Positions 7,748 to 16,242 of a stretch of DNA of 64,000 nucleotides are shown here, piece after piece. The stretch comes from Candidatus Flexicrinis affinis (GTDB taxonomy: Bacteria > Chloroflexota > Anaerolineae > Aggregatilineales > Phototrophicaceae). The stretch lies in contig JADJWE010000001.1 of assembly GCA_016716525.1 (NCBI GenBank), forward strand, positions 1,612,001-1,676,000, given 5' to 3'. The notes under the pieces are model-generated. The model was given only the letters and a program-made list of their open reading frames with translations, did no database searches and was not told the DNA's origin. Made by a program: the position numbers and the translations under genes. Every line of letters begins with the position of its first letter. Position 1 is the first letter of the stretch.

Positions 7748-9253
7748 TCAACTTCCGTTCAAGTCGCCGGACAAAACGGCATCCGTATCGATCTGCGCGC
7801 GCTGAAGTCGTCCACTAAAGTCGACATAGACCGACTTCCATTCAGTGAAGCTGTCCAGCCCGGCCTGCCCTGCCTCGCGCATTCCGTTCCCTGTGCCACG
7901 CGTACCGCCGAACGGGAACTGAATCTCGGCTCCGGTCGTACCGTGGTTGATGTACACAATGCCAGTCGTTAGATCGCGGATCGCCTGAAACGCCTTGTTG
8001 ACGTTCTCGGTGAAGATACTGCTCGACAGCCCGTACGCCGAGTCGTTGTTGACCCGCACCGCTTCTTCGAGCGACCCGACTTCGATCATCGAAAGCACCG
8101 GCCCGAAGATCTCTTCGCGCGCAATCCGCATCGTGGGCGTCACCCCGCCGAACAGCGTCGGCTGGAAGAAGTAACCCGGCCCCGCATCCACGTCGCGTCC
8201 GCCGCCAATGAGCAGCTGCGCGCCGTCTTGACGGGCGACGTCCATGTACGACGACACCTTCTCCAGCGCCTTCTGGTTGACCAGCGGCCCGACCGTGACG
8301 CCGTCCTTCAGGCCATCGCCGACAACCAGCGTCTTCGCCTTGGCGAGCAGCGCCTCGGCCAGCTTCGGCCGAATACCGGACTGCACGATCAACCGGCTGC
8401 ACGCGGTGCAGCGCTGGCCGGTCGTCCCGTACGCGCTCCACGTGATCGCTTCTACCGCGAGATCGAGGTTGGCGTCGTCCAGCACGATGATGGCGTTCTT
8501 GCCGCCCATTTCCAGCGTGACCTTCTTGCCCAGCGCGGCGGCTTTGGAATATACGGCCAACCCGGTCGTCGTCGAGCCGGTGAACGACAGGATGCGCACG
8601 TCGGGATGTTCCGTGAGCGCCGCACCCGCATCGCCGTAACCAAGCACGAGATTGACGACACCAGCCGGAAACCCGGCGTCGATGAACGCTTGCACGAACA
8701 TCGCCGAAGACGCTGGCGTATCCTCACTCGGCTTCCAAACGACCGTGTTGCCGGCGACGAGTGCGGGCAGCATCTTCCAGCTCGGCACTGCGACCGGGAA
8801 GTTCCACGGCGTGATTAGGCCAACGATTCCGACCGAATCGCGAAGAGCCATGCCGAACTTGTTTGGCATTTCGACGGGCGCTGTATAGCCCTTGAGCCGC
8901 CGCCCCTCGCCGCCCATGTAGTACGCCATGTCGATGGCTTCCTGCACGTCGCCGCGGGTCTCGGCCAATGTCTTACCCATCTCGCGAGTCATCAACCGCG
9001 CGAGGTCGTCCTTGCGTTCGGTGAGGATCAGCGCAAGCTTGAACAGTAGCTCTCCACGCCGTGGAGCCGGTGTCAACCGCCACGCTTGATAAGCGGACTT
9101 CGCGGCAGCAACCGCATCGGCGACATCTTCTGCCCCGCTCCGAACCACAGGCGCGATCAACTCCAGCGTCGCCGGGTTGGACGTCTCAAACGTCTGACCG
9201 GACCGGCCTTCTACCCAGCGACCACCAATGTAGTTCTTGACAAGGTTTGTCAT
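7748..9253 (-). CDS. NAD(P)-dependent aldehyde dehydrogenase
   Basis: This 501-residue enzyme has the full aldehyde dehydrogenase layout. N151 sits in TPWNFP, the cofactor loop is FTGSTTTG, the general base E248 is in LEMGGKN, and the catalytic C282 is in GTTGQRCTA. The C-terminal FGGTRGTGNGMREAG and FTEWKSVYVDFSG segments resemble ALDH7-like or uncharacterised archaeal and bacterial ALDHs more than betaine or succinate semialdehyde enzymes, but I cannot fix the substrate. A promoter with a palindrome over its -35 lies upstream, so it is probably regulated on its own. It may read through into iscX-nuoB, because no terminator is seen in the 43-base gap. Confidence 0.93.
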   Translation of the reverse strand: MTNLVKNYIGGRWVEGRSGQTFETSNPATLELIAPVVRSGAEDVADAVAAAKSAYQAWRLTPAPRRGELLFKLALILTERKDDLARLMTREMGKTLAETRGDVQEAIDMAYYMGGEGRRLKGYTAPVEMPNKFGMALRDSVGIVGLITPWNFPVAVPSWKMLPALVAGNTVVWKPSEDTPASSAMFVQAFIDAGFPAGVVNLVLGYGDAGAALTEHPDVRILSFTGSTTTGLAVYSKAAALGKKVTLEMGGKNAIIVLDDANLDLAVEAITWSAYGTTGQRCTACSRLIVQSGIRPKLAEALLAKAKTLVVGDGLKDGVTVGPLVNQKALEKVSSYMDVARQDGAQLLIGGGRDVDAGPGYFFQPTLFGGVTPTMRIAREEIFGPVLSMIEVGSLEEAVRVNNDSAYGLSSSIFTENVNKAFQAIRDLTTGIVYINHGTTGAEIQFPFGGTRGTGNGMREAGQAGLDSFTEWKSVYVDFSGRLQRAQIDTDAVLSGDLNGS

Positions 9254-9303
9254 AACGTCGGTGTCCTTTGTTTATGATCGGGGGCAATCTGAAATTTAGC
9301 CGC

Positions 9304-9332
9304 AGTATAGCGGATTGTTGTGAATTTCACAA
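9304..9332 (-). promoter_or_regulatory. Promoter and palindromic operator of the aldehyde dehydrogenase gene
   Basis: On the minus strand a -35 TTGTGA (9327-9332) is separated by 17 bases from a -10 TATACT (9304-9309), which predicts a start near 9297 and a leader of about 44 bases. A perfect 7-bp inverted repeat, TTGTGAA-T-TTCACAA (9318-9332), covers the -35. It also covers the thrB stop codon. A repressor site is the simplest reading; the regulator is unknown. Confidence 0.6.
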
Positions 9333-10283
9333 TTCGTTCTCGCGCCCGGCTGACAGGACGTGCGCGCCTCGTTGATGCACCGCCGCAACTCGCGCGTCGC
9401 AGGCCATCCCCACTTCGTCATACACCGCGATAAGCGCCGTGCGGACGCGCTCGGCCACCTCGCGATCATCGCACACCGCGGCAAGCGTCGGCCCCGCACC
9501 GCTGATGACCAGCCCGTAGGCGCCGGTGGCTTTCGCGGCCGCGCGGCACTCCTCCAATCGCGGCATCAGGTGCTTGCGAGCCGGTTCAACAACGATGTCG
9601 GCCTCCATCGCAGCCGCGAGCTGCTGAATGGTGCCGTTGTGCAGCGCGTCAACGACCCGCGCGGCGTACGCAGTTTGATGAATCATCGTCTTAAGAGGTA
9701 CGGACTGGGGAAGGACTGCGCGTGCCTCTGCCGTCGGCACCGCAACGCTCGGCGTAACGATGGCAAACACGAGCGACGCTGGCACAGGCAACCCGAAAAG
9801 CGTGTCAGGCGTAGTACCAGCGATAAGCAGAATTCCGCCAAGTAGCGAAGGACCGACATTGTCGGCGTGGTACCCGCTTACGGCCGCCTCGCCCTCAAGG
9901 CATGCCGGAAGCAGCTGCCTGCGGGACAGTGGATCGCCCAGCAGGGCGTTGACAGCTACGGCTCCGGCCACAGCACTTGCCGCACTGCTTCCAAGTCCGC
10001 TCGCCAGCGGGAGCCCCTTGGTGATCGACAGCGAAACGCCCCGTTGCGTTCCGGTCATCTTGAGCACGGCAGCAGCAGCGATGCCTGCGGTGTTTCTGGT
10101 TGGCTCGAGGGGAAGCCGGCCGCCATCGCCCGAAATCGAGGCGATCGTGACGCCCGGCGTCTCGGACCATTCGGCCCGCACGATATCGCCGCCGGAATCG
10201 AGCGCCAAGCCGAGGATGTCGAACCCGACTCCGAGGTTCGCCATGCTGGCTGGGGCGAAGGCCTCTGCCCTAGAAATCAACAT
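9327..10283 (-). CDS. thrB: Homoserine kinase (GHMP family)
   Basis: ThrB phosphorylates L-homoserine in threonine synthesis. The GHMP ATP-binding loop PLASGLGSSAAS is at residues 92-103, and a third GHMP motif, GLVISGAGPTLAAV, lies near the C terminus. The start MLISRAEAFAPASMANLGVG matches the family's short beta strand and PAS.AN.G.G.D motif. An AAGGAT site lies upstream. Length is 318 residues, normal for the family. The gene is divergent from thrC, and CATG at 10281-10284 contains this ATG on one strand and a possible thrC ATG on the other. Confidence 0.95.
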   Translation of the reverse strand: MLISRAEAFAPASMANLGVGFDILGLALDSGGDIVRAEWSETPGVTIASISGDGGRLPLEPTRNTAGIAAAAVLKMTGTQRGVSLSITKGLPLASGLGSSAASAVAGAVAVNALLGDPLSRRQLLPACLEGEAAVSGYHADNVGPSLLGGILLIAGTTPDTLFGLPVPASLVFAIVTPSVAVPTAEARAVLPQSVPLKTMIHQTAYAARVVDALHNGTIQQLAAAMEADIVVEPARKHLMPRLEECRAAAKATGAYGLVISGAGPTLAAVCDDREVAERVRTALIAVYDEVGMACDARVAAVHQRGAHVLSAGRENEL

Positions 10284-10335
10284 GAACGGTGCTATCCTTG
10301 GCGCCGGGTTAAGCGAGTCGCACGAGAGGTTGAAC

Positions 10336-11649
10336 TTGGCGAGCATCTTACAGTGCATGGATTGTGAGCGACAATACCCAATCGACGCGGTCATCTACGT
10401 GTGCGACTCGTGCGGGGGACTGCTCGACGTCAGCCATGACCTCGGCGCGCTCAAGTCGACCGCGACTCGTGAGTTGTTCGACAGCCGGCTAGGCGCGCTC
10501 GACGCCCCGTACAACTCCGGTGTCTGGCGCTACAAGGATCTGATCTACCCCGACATCGACGACAGCTTGATCGTCAGCCGGCCCGAAGGCAACACGAACC
10601 TATACCGCCAGCCGAGCCTCGCCGCCTGGTGCGGCGTCGACACGCTGTATCTCAAGCACGAAGGCGAAAACCCGACCGGGTCGTTCAAGGACCGCGGCAT
10701 GACCGGCGGCTTGACGCAAGCGCGCCGCTTGGGCATGAAGCGCGTCGCGTGCGCCAGCACCGGCAATACGTCAGCCTCGTTGGCGGCTTACGCGGCGTTT
10801 GCTGGCCTCGAAGGCATCGTGTTCTTCCAGAACAAGCAGGTGGCTGTCGGCAAGCTCGCGCAGGCCGTCGCGTATGGCGCGACCGGGGTGCGCATCGACG
10901 CCGACTTCGACAAGAACCTCGAGCTTGTACGCACCGTCTCAGAGGCGCTTGGTATTTACGTCCTCAACTCGGTCAACCCGTTCCGCCTCGAGGGCCAGAA
11001 GTCGATCATGTTCGAGGTGCTTCAGCAGTTGAAGTGGAACGTGCCGGACTGGATCGTCGTCCCCGGTGGAAACCTCGGCAACTCGTCGGCCTTCGGCAAA
11101 GGACTGTGGGAACTGCACCACCTTGGCCTGATCGACCGCCTGCCCCGCATCGCCATTATTCAGGCAGAGGGGGCGTCGCCGCTTTACGAGGCTTACCTCC
11201 GTGGCTTCGACCGCCTGATCCCGCAGAAAGCCGACACCATCGCTACGGCGATCAAGATCGGCAACCCGGTCAACTACGCAAAAGCCGTGCGTACGATCCA
11301 CTGGACGAACGGGGTGGTCGAATCCGTCACCGACCAAGAGATCATGGACGCCAAGGCGCTGATCGACGCGTCGGGCATCGGCTGCGAACCTGCCTCGGGG
11401 TGTTCCCTTGCCGGGACCCGCAAGCTGGTCGAGGCGGGGATCATTCAACGCGGCGACACGGTCGTCGGCATCCTGACCGGTCATGTGTTGAAGGATCCGG
11501 AAGCGATCATCAACTATCACAGCGATCAGCTTCCGCACATTCGCCCGGCCTACCCCACCCGCCTATACGAAAGCGGGCCGTCCGTCGAAGAACTTTCGCG
11601 CATTCTGCTGCGCGAACCGGCCAATCCGCTTCAGCCTGTGCGCGAGTAG
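10336..11649 (+). CDS. thrC: Threonine synthase (PLP enzyme with N-terminal zinc ribbon)
   Basis: ThrC converts O-phospho-homoserine to threonine. With the TTG start at 10336 the protein has 437 residues and opens with a zinc-ribbon-like pattern (C7-x2-C10 and C23-x2-C26). The PLP lysine is K118 in ENPTGSFKDRGM. The glycine-rich phosphate loop VPGGNLGNSSA and the C-terminal EPASGCSLAG segment are present. TTG 10336 is preferred because GAGAGG ends 6 bases before it. An in-frame ATG at 10282 has no ribosome site and would overlap the thrB start. Partner gene thrB is divergent. Confidence 0.93.
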   Translation: MASILQCMDCERQYPIDAVIYVCDSCGGLLDVSHDLGALKSTATRELFDSRLGALDAPYNSGVWRYKDLIYPDIDDSLIVSRPEGNTNLYRQPSLAAWCGVDTLYLKHEGENPTGSFKDRGMTGGLTQARRLGMKRVACASTGNTSASLAAYAAFAGLEGIVFFQNKQVAVGKLAQAVAYGATGVRIDADFDKNLELVRTVSEALGIYVLNSVNPFRLEGQKSIMFEVLQQLKWNVPDWIVVPGGNLGNSSAFGKGLWELHHLGLIDRLPRIAIIQAEGASPLYEAYLRGFDRLIPQKADTIATAIKIGNPVNYAKAVRTIHWTNGVVESVTDQEIMDAKALIDASGIGCEPASGCSLAGTRKLVEAGIIQRGDTVVGILTGHVLKDPEAIINYHSDQLPHIRPAYPTRLYESGPSVEELSRILLREPANPLQPVRE

Positions 11650-11657
11650 TCTCTGGC

Positions 11658-12899
11658 CTAGACCGAGCCTAACGCCTGTTCGAGATCGGCGAGCACGTCG
11701 TTGGCGTCTTCGATTCCCACGGCAAACCGCACCAGATTGTCCTTGATGCCAAGAGCCAGTCGTTCTTCGGTCGTCTTTTCGTAGAAGCTCATCAACGCAG
11801 GCTGCTCGATCAGGCTCTCCACACCGCCAAGGCTTGGCGCGATGAACGGGATCCGCAGCGCGTCGATGAAGCGTGACGTCGTCTTCAGGTCGCCGGCCAC
11901 CTCGAAACTAATGACGCCGCCGTAGCCGGACATCTGCTCAACGGCAATCCGATAATCCGGGTGCGACTCCAGACCGGGATACCACACGCGTTCGATGCGC
12001 GGATGCTGCTCCAGGTAGCGTGCCACGGCGAGTGCGGTCTCGTTCTGCTGCCGCACCCGGATTCCAAGCGTCTTGATCCCGCGTTCCAACAGATACGCAT
12101 TGTGCGGATCGACCACACCGCCGAGTACCCCGCGGCTGTCTCGCAGCGCCTTGATGCGATCCGCCCGCCCGCTTACGACACCGGCAAGAATGTCGTTGTG
12201 GCCGCTGAGGTACTTGGTCGCGCTGTGCACGACGAAATCGATCCCCCACTCGATCGGCCGCTGATTGACCGGCGTCGCAAACGTGCTGTCAATCAGCGAC
12301 ATCACGCGGTGACGCTTGCCGACCTCCGCGATCGCCTTCATGTCCGCGACGCGCAGGTACGGGTTCGTGGGCGATTCGCTGATGATGAACCGCGTGCGCC
12401 GTGGGATCACCGCAGCGTCCAGCGCGTCGTAGTCGCCACACTCCACCACCGTCGTCTCGATGCCGAGCCGGGCAAGGAACGTATTGCAGAACTGGCGAGT
12501 CCGGCGGTAGCAGTCGCTTGTCATGACGATATGCGACCCCGTCGGCAGCACGGTCAGCAGCAGCGATGTCACGGCCGACATGCCGGAGGCGAACAAAACC
12601 GAGTCTTCAGCGCCATCGAGGGCCGCGATGCGCCGTTCCACAGCGTGCACCGTCGGGTTGCCGTAACGCCCGTACTCCTCGCGCGCCTCGCCTTCGCCCC
12701 AGACCTTACTTTCCATGAAATCGATCAGGTCCTGGGTATCGCGAAAGGTGTACGTTGCCGTTTGGACAACCGGCGAATTAAGGCTGTGATGCGCCTTTTG
12801 CCTCGCCACCCCTGCATGCACCGCTCGGGTGCTCGCGCCGGGTCGGGTTTCGTCGTTCGTGTTGTCGTCTGCGATCTGTTCCAAGCTCACATCCACCAT
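11658..12899 (-). CDS. metB: Cystathionine gamma-synthase/lyase-type PLP enzyme under SAM riboswitch control
   Basis: This is a 413-residue Cys/Met metabolism PLP enzyme. The PLP lysine is K229 in HSATKYLSGHND, the phosphate-binding segment is LFASGMSAVTS, and EYGRYGNPT supplies the family tyrosine and arginine. The extra N-terminal 20 residues are low in family similarity. Upstream lie a SAM-I riboswitch and a terminator, so expression should fall when S-adenosylmethionine is plentiful. That supports a methionine-synthesis role (cystathionine gamma-synthase or O-acylhomoserine sulfhydrylase) rather than breakdown. A GAGGGTGA ribosome site precedes the ATG. The gene converges on thrC with an 8-base gap. 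Confidence 0.88.
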   Translation of the reverse strand: MVDVSLEQIADDNTNDETRPGASTRAVHAGVARQKAHHSLNSPVVQTATYTFRDTQDLIDFMESKVWGEGEAREEYGRYGNPTVHAVERRIAALDGAEDSVLFASGMSAVTSLLLTVLPTGSHIVMTSDCYRRTRQFCNTFLARLGIETTVVECGDYDALDAAVIPRRTRFIISESPTNPYLRVADMKAIAEVGKRHRVMSLIDSTFATPVNQRPIEWGIDFVVHSATKYLSGHNDILAGVVSGRADRIKALRDSRGVLGGVVDPHNAYLLERGIKTLGIRVRQQNETALAVARYLEQHPRIERVWYPGLESHPDYRIAVEQMSGYGGVISFEVAGDLKTTSRFIDALRIPFIAPSLGGVESLIEQPALMSFYEKTTEERLALGIKDNLVRFAVGIEDANDVLADLEQALGSV

Positions 12900-12983
12900 C
12901 GTCTACTCACCCTCGGACTCTCTGAATCAAAACGCCGGAACCTTATCGACGTAGGCTCCGGCGCGGATGGCAGATGCTTCTGA

Positions 12984-13020
12984 AAACAAAAACACCTCGC
13001 TCAGAAGGAAATGAACGAGG
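12984..13020 (-). terminator. Riboswitch expression-platform terminator
   Basis: On the minus strand a stem CCTCG(TTCA)...(TGAG)CGAGG with one mismatch (13012-13020 with 12995-13003) is followed by a T-rich tract, TGTTTTTGTTTT (12984-12994). It sits 31 bases after the SAM-I aptamer and about 85 bases before the metB start, the normal place for a SAM-controlled terminator. Confidence 0.85.
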
Positions 13021-13051
13021 CTGGTTGGCGTAGGACGTTGCGCAACACAAG

Positions 13052-13159
13052 CTTATCTGTCAGAGCCGAAGCTCCGCCGGAGTTGGCACCTTCCCGTGTT
13101 CTGAGGCACGGGGGTTGCCGCGGTTTCACAGGGCCGATCCCTCCACCGCTCTGGATAAG
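13052..13159 (-). promoter_or_regulatory. SAM-I (S-box) riboswitch aptamer
   Basis: Read on the minus strand, the sequence starts CTTATCCAGAGCGGTGGAGG, then GATCGGCCCTGTGAAACCGC and GGCAACC, and later GGTGCCAACTCC, and closes with GACAGATAAG. These are the conserved SAM-I elements: P1 (CTTATC with GATAAG), the AGAG-GGTGGAGGGA kink-turn side, GGCCC-TGAAACC-CGGCAACC and the GGTGCCAA-TCC segment. Length is about 108 bases. The aptamer begins about one base after the predicted transcription start. The region 12900-13268 between metB and the FAD gene holds this leader and two promoters but no gene. Confidence 0.97.
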
Positions 13160-13166
13160 GTACAGA

Positions 13167-13194
13167 GTTATGTGCTACTCTGTGGCGTTGTTAA
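13167..13194 (-). promoter_or_regulatory. Promoter of the SAM riboswitch-metB transcript
   Basis: On the minus strand -35 TTAACA (13189-13194) and -10 CATAAC (13167-13172) are 16 bases apart. The predicted start near 13160 falls at the 5' end of the aptamer, which supports the call. Confidence 0.5.
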
Positions 13195-13268
13195 CCTGCG
13201 TGCAAACACTGTACCCCAATCTCGGCACGGATGCAAGAGAGACACGCAGGGTCAGACACCAAACGCTC

Positions 13269-14429
13269 ATGACTCTTTCGTGGCTCGTTGTCGGCGCGGG
13301 AATCCACGGCATGCACGCCGCCTTGCAGCTCGTCGCGCGCGGGCGCGTTCCCCACGCCGAGATTCGCATTCTTGACCCGCACGAAACGCCGCTGCATGTG
13401 TGGACATCCACGACTCGTGCGGTCGGAATGTCGTACCTGCGGTCGCCTTCCGTACACAACCTGCATTGGGATCAAGGCTCGCTCAACCTGTACGCCCGCG
13501 TCCAGCGCCGCGACAACGCGACCGAATACATCGCGCCCTATTCGCGTCCGTCATTGTCTCTGTTCAACGCGCATGCGTCGCACGTTATCGCAAAACACCG
13601 GCTCGACTTTCTGCTGGAGTGCGGAACAGTTCACAATCTGCGAAAGGTCGGTACCACGTGGATCGCCGAGACTGAGCGCGGCACACTGCAGTCGCGCAAC
13701 GTGGTGCTTGCGCTCGGCCGTTCCAATCAACCCGATTGGCCAGGTTGGGCGAGGCCGTTTCGCGGCACCGGCCGCATTGTTCACGCGTTCGAGCGCTATC
13801 ATCCCCCACCGGCTGCCGGCGAGACGACGGTCATCGTCGGCGGCGGACTCACCGCCGTACAGATTGCGGCGTTCTTCGCGCGCGACGGTTCGGGCCGTGT
13901 AGTGCTCATCCACCGGCGTCCGTTCCGCGTGCATGACTTCGATGCCGACGTCGGCTGGATGAACCCGATCCACCTACGTGGGTTCGCACACGTGCCATCT
14001 TGGATCGAGCGGCGGCGGATCATTAGCGAGGCGCGCCACCGTGGATCGATCACGGCAGACGTGGCCGAACGACTTCGCACGTTTCAAGCAGACGGGCTGA
14101 TCGACGTGATCCAGTCGGAAGTTCAGGGCCTACAGGACGTGGACTCGATGCTGGCTCTGCATACCGATGCCGGACCCGTATTGGCCGACCGCATCATACT
14201 GGCGACCGGATTCGAACGGCGCCGACCCGGTGGTCCCCTGATCGACTCCCTTGTCTACGATCATGGGCTTCCCGTAGCCGAGGACGGCTATCCGATCCCG
14301 TCCCTCGCCTTGCGCTGGGCGCCGGGACTGTACGTCATGGGCGCACTCGCCGAGCTTCAGGTCGGGCCAGCAGCCAACAACATCGTTGGCGCGCGCCTCG
14401 CCGCCCAGCGCATCCTCTCGGACCTGTAG
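13269..14429 (+). CDS. FAD/NAD(P)-binding oxidoreductase
   Basis: This 386-residue protein opens with a dinucleotide fold, SWLVVGAGIHGMHAA (GxGxxG), has a second one, VIVGGGLTAVQIAAF (about residues 188-202), and ends with an ATG motif, IILATGFERRRPGG, and a GP..NNIVGARLA segment. This layout fits two-dinucleotide flavoprotein monooxygenases and the FAD-NAD(P)-binding group. Substrate is not visible. ATG 13269 is chosen because the GxGxxG fold begins 9 residues later. Upstream in-frame codons run through the riboswitch and promoter region. The ribosome site is weak. The gene converges on the ABC exporter with a one-base gap. Confidence 0.82.
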   Translation: MTLSWLVVGAGIHGMHAALQLVARGRVPHAEIRILDPHETPLHVWTSTTRAVGMSYLRSPSVHNLHWDQGSLNLYARVQRRDNATEYIAPYSRPSLSLFNAHASHVIAKHRLDFLLECGTVHNLRKVGTTWIAETERGTLQSRNVVLALGRSNQPDWPGWARPFRGTGRIVHAFERYHPPPAAGETTVIVGGGLTAVQIAAFFARDGSGRVVLIHRRPFRVHDFDADVGWMNPIHLRGFAHVPSWIERRRIISEARHRGSITADVAERLRTFQADGLIDVIQSEVQGLQDVDSMLALHTDAGPVLADRIILATGFERRRPGGPLIDSLVYDHGLPVAEDGYPIPSLALRWAPGLYVMGALAELQVGPAANNIVGARLAAQRILSDL

Positions 14430-14430
14430 G

Positions 14431-16242
14431 CTAATCGGCAGCGCTGCTCCGCTCGCCCATCTGAACCCGCCACAACGCCGCGTAAAGGCCGCCGCTTCGA
14501 ACAAGCGTGTCGTGCGTACCCAGTTCAGCCAACCGGCCACCCTCGATGACGAACACGACGTCGGCGTTGCGAACGGTCGACAGGCGATGTGCGATCACGA
14601 TTACCGTGCGCCCGACAGCCAGCTTCTCCAGCGAACGCTGGATCGCCGCCTCGGTCTCGTTGTCGACACTCGAGGTCGCCTCGTCGAACACCAGCACGGG
14701 CGGATTCTTCAGCACGGCACGCGCAATGGAGATGCGTTGACGTTGACCGCCGCTCAGTTTCTGGCCGCGCTCGCCGACAATCGTGTCGTATCCGCTCGGC
14801 AGCGCCATGATGAACTCGTGCGCCTCGGCGACTTTGGCGGCCGCGACGATCTGTTCGTCAGTCGCGTCGAACGTCCCGTATGTGATGTTTTCGCGCACCG
14901 TCCCGTGGAACAAGAACACGTCCTGACTGACATACCCGATGGCCTGTCGCACGTCGGACAGCCTCAACGTTCGAACGTCGTGCCCCTCTAGTGTAACCGC
15001 GCCTGACGTCACGTCGTAGAGACGCAGCAGCAGCTTGATGATCGTGCTTTTGCCGGCGCCCGTCGGCCCGACAAGCGCGGCAGTCTGCCCCGCCTTGATG
15101 GCGAATGACAGGTCAGTCAGAACATCGCCACCGCTGGAGTACCGGAACGTCACATCTTCGAACGCCACCGCGCCGGTTACCCCTTCGGTCGGCAGGCCGT
15201 TTGCCCCATCGACGATCACCGGTTTCGTTTGCAGCAGGTTCAGGATGCGCTTGATCGACGCCATGGCCCGCTGATACTGGTCGAACATTTGCCCCAGCGA
15301 CGTCAGGGGCCACAGCAATCTCTGCGTCATAAACACGAGTATGCTGTAGGTGGCCACTTCGAGCTCGCCCGCCAGCGCCAAGCGTCCGCCAAATATCATG
15401 ATGGCGATGAACCCGGTGACGATGAACATTCGGATCAAAGGCACGAACGCCGAACTCAGCGCGATCGCACTGCGGTTACGCTCGCGGTAGATGTCGCTCT
15501 CTTCGCTGATCCGTTCGACCTCATACGACTCGGCCGTATAGCTCTTGATGGTCGCGATTCCGGACAGATTGTTGTTGAGCTGGCCGTTGAGGATACCAAC
15601 CTGTTCGCGCACGGCGGCATAACGTGTTGCGAGCCGGCGCTGGAACCACAGTGAACCCATTACGATAAACGGCATTGGAATGACGGCGAGCCACGCCACG
15701 GCCCCCGCCGTCGAGAAGAACAGGATCCCGATTAGCGTGATGCTGGTCACGACTTGAATGATGTAATTGGCGCCGGTATCGAGGAACCGTTCGAGCTGAT
15801 TCACGTCGTCATTGAGAATCGACATCAGGCCGCCTGTGCTCTGATCCTCAAAGTACGCCAGTTCGAGGCTCTGAATGTGCCGATATGTGTCAACCCGGAT
15901 GTCGTGCTCGACCGCCTGCGCCAGATTGCGCCAGTAGATCGAATGGATGTACTCGAAGAGCGACTCGAGGATCCACACGACGGCCGTTATCACGGCGAGC
16001 ACGAGGAGCTGCGTGAACGTATCGGTAATGCCTGCTCGACCGAGGAACGACGCTTCCTGCTGCACGACGATGTCTACGGCAGCCCCGATCAGGACCGGTG
16101 GCGCCAAATCGAACAGCTTGTTCAGGACCGAGAATAGAGTTGCCGCCGCCGCACGCCTGCGATACGCACCGGCGTAACGGAGCAATCTTATTAGCGGGTG
16201 TCCCCGCTCGTCGCGACCGACGGCTTGACGTGTATCGTTCAT
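14431..16242 (-). CDS. ABC transporter, fused membrane and ATPase domains (exporter type)
   Basis: This 603-residue half-transporter has an N-terminal six-helix ABC membrane domain (about 20-320) and a C-terminal ATPase domain. Walker A is GPTGAGKST, the Q loop lies in YVSQDVFLF, the signature is LSGGQRQR, Walker B is VLVFDEATSSVD and the switch histidine is in IAHRLSTV. The pattern is that of MsbA/lipid A or multidrug exporters, which dimerise. Cargo is unknown. The ATG at 16242 overlaps the stop of the upstream small membrane protein by one base, so they are coupled. Confidence 0.94.
   Translation of the reverse strand: MNDTRQAVGRDERGHPLIRLLRYAGAYRRRAAAATLFSVLNKLFDLAPPVLIGAAVDIVVQQEASFLGRAGITDTFTQLLVLAVITAVVWILESLFEYIHSIYWRNLAQAVEHDIRVDTYRHIQSLELAYFEDQSTGGLMSILNDDVNQLERFLDTGANYIIQVVTSITLIGILFFSTAGAVAWLAVIPMPFIVMGSLWFQRRLATRYAAVREQVGILNGQLNNNLSGIATIKSYTAESYEVERISEESDIYRERNRSAIALSSAFVPLIRMFIVTGFIAIMIFGGRLALAGELEVATYSILVFMTQRLLWPLTSLGQMFDQYQRAMASIKRILNLLQTKPVIVDGANGLPTEGVTGAVAFEDVTFRYSSGGDVLTDLSFAIKAGQTAALVGPTGAGKSTIIKLLLRLYDVTSGAVTLEGHDVRTLRLSDVRQAIGYVSQDVFLFHGTVRENITYGTFDATDEQIVAAAKVAEAHEFIMALPSGYDTIVGERGQKLSGGQRQRISIARAVLKNPPVLVFDEATSSVDNETEAAIQRSLEKLAVGRTVIVIAHRLSTVRNADVVFVIEGGRLAELGTHDTLVRSGGLYAALWRVQMGERSSAAD

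Noticed and set aside
9760..10335. Upstream extension of threonine synthase through thrB
   Set aside because: The extra codons run antisense to homoserine kinase and have no relation to the threonine synthase family. The zinc-ribbon start at 10336 fits.
13011..13268. Upstream extension of the FAD oxidoreductase by 86 codons
   Set aside because: This stretch is the riboswitch and promoter of the divergent metB transcript. The FAD fold starts at 13269.
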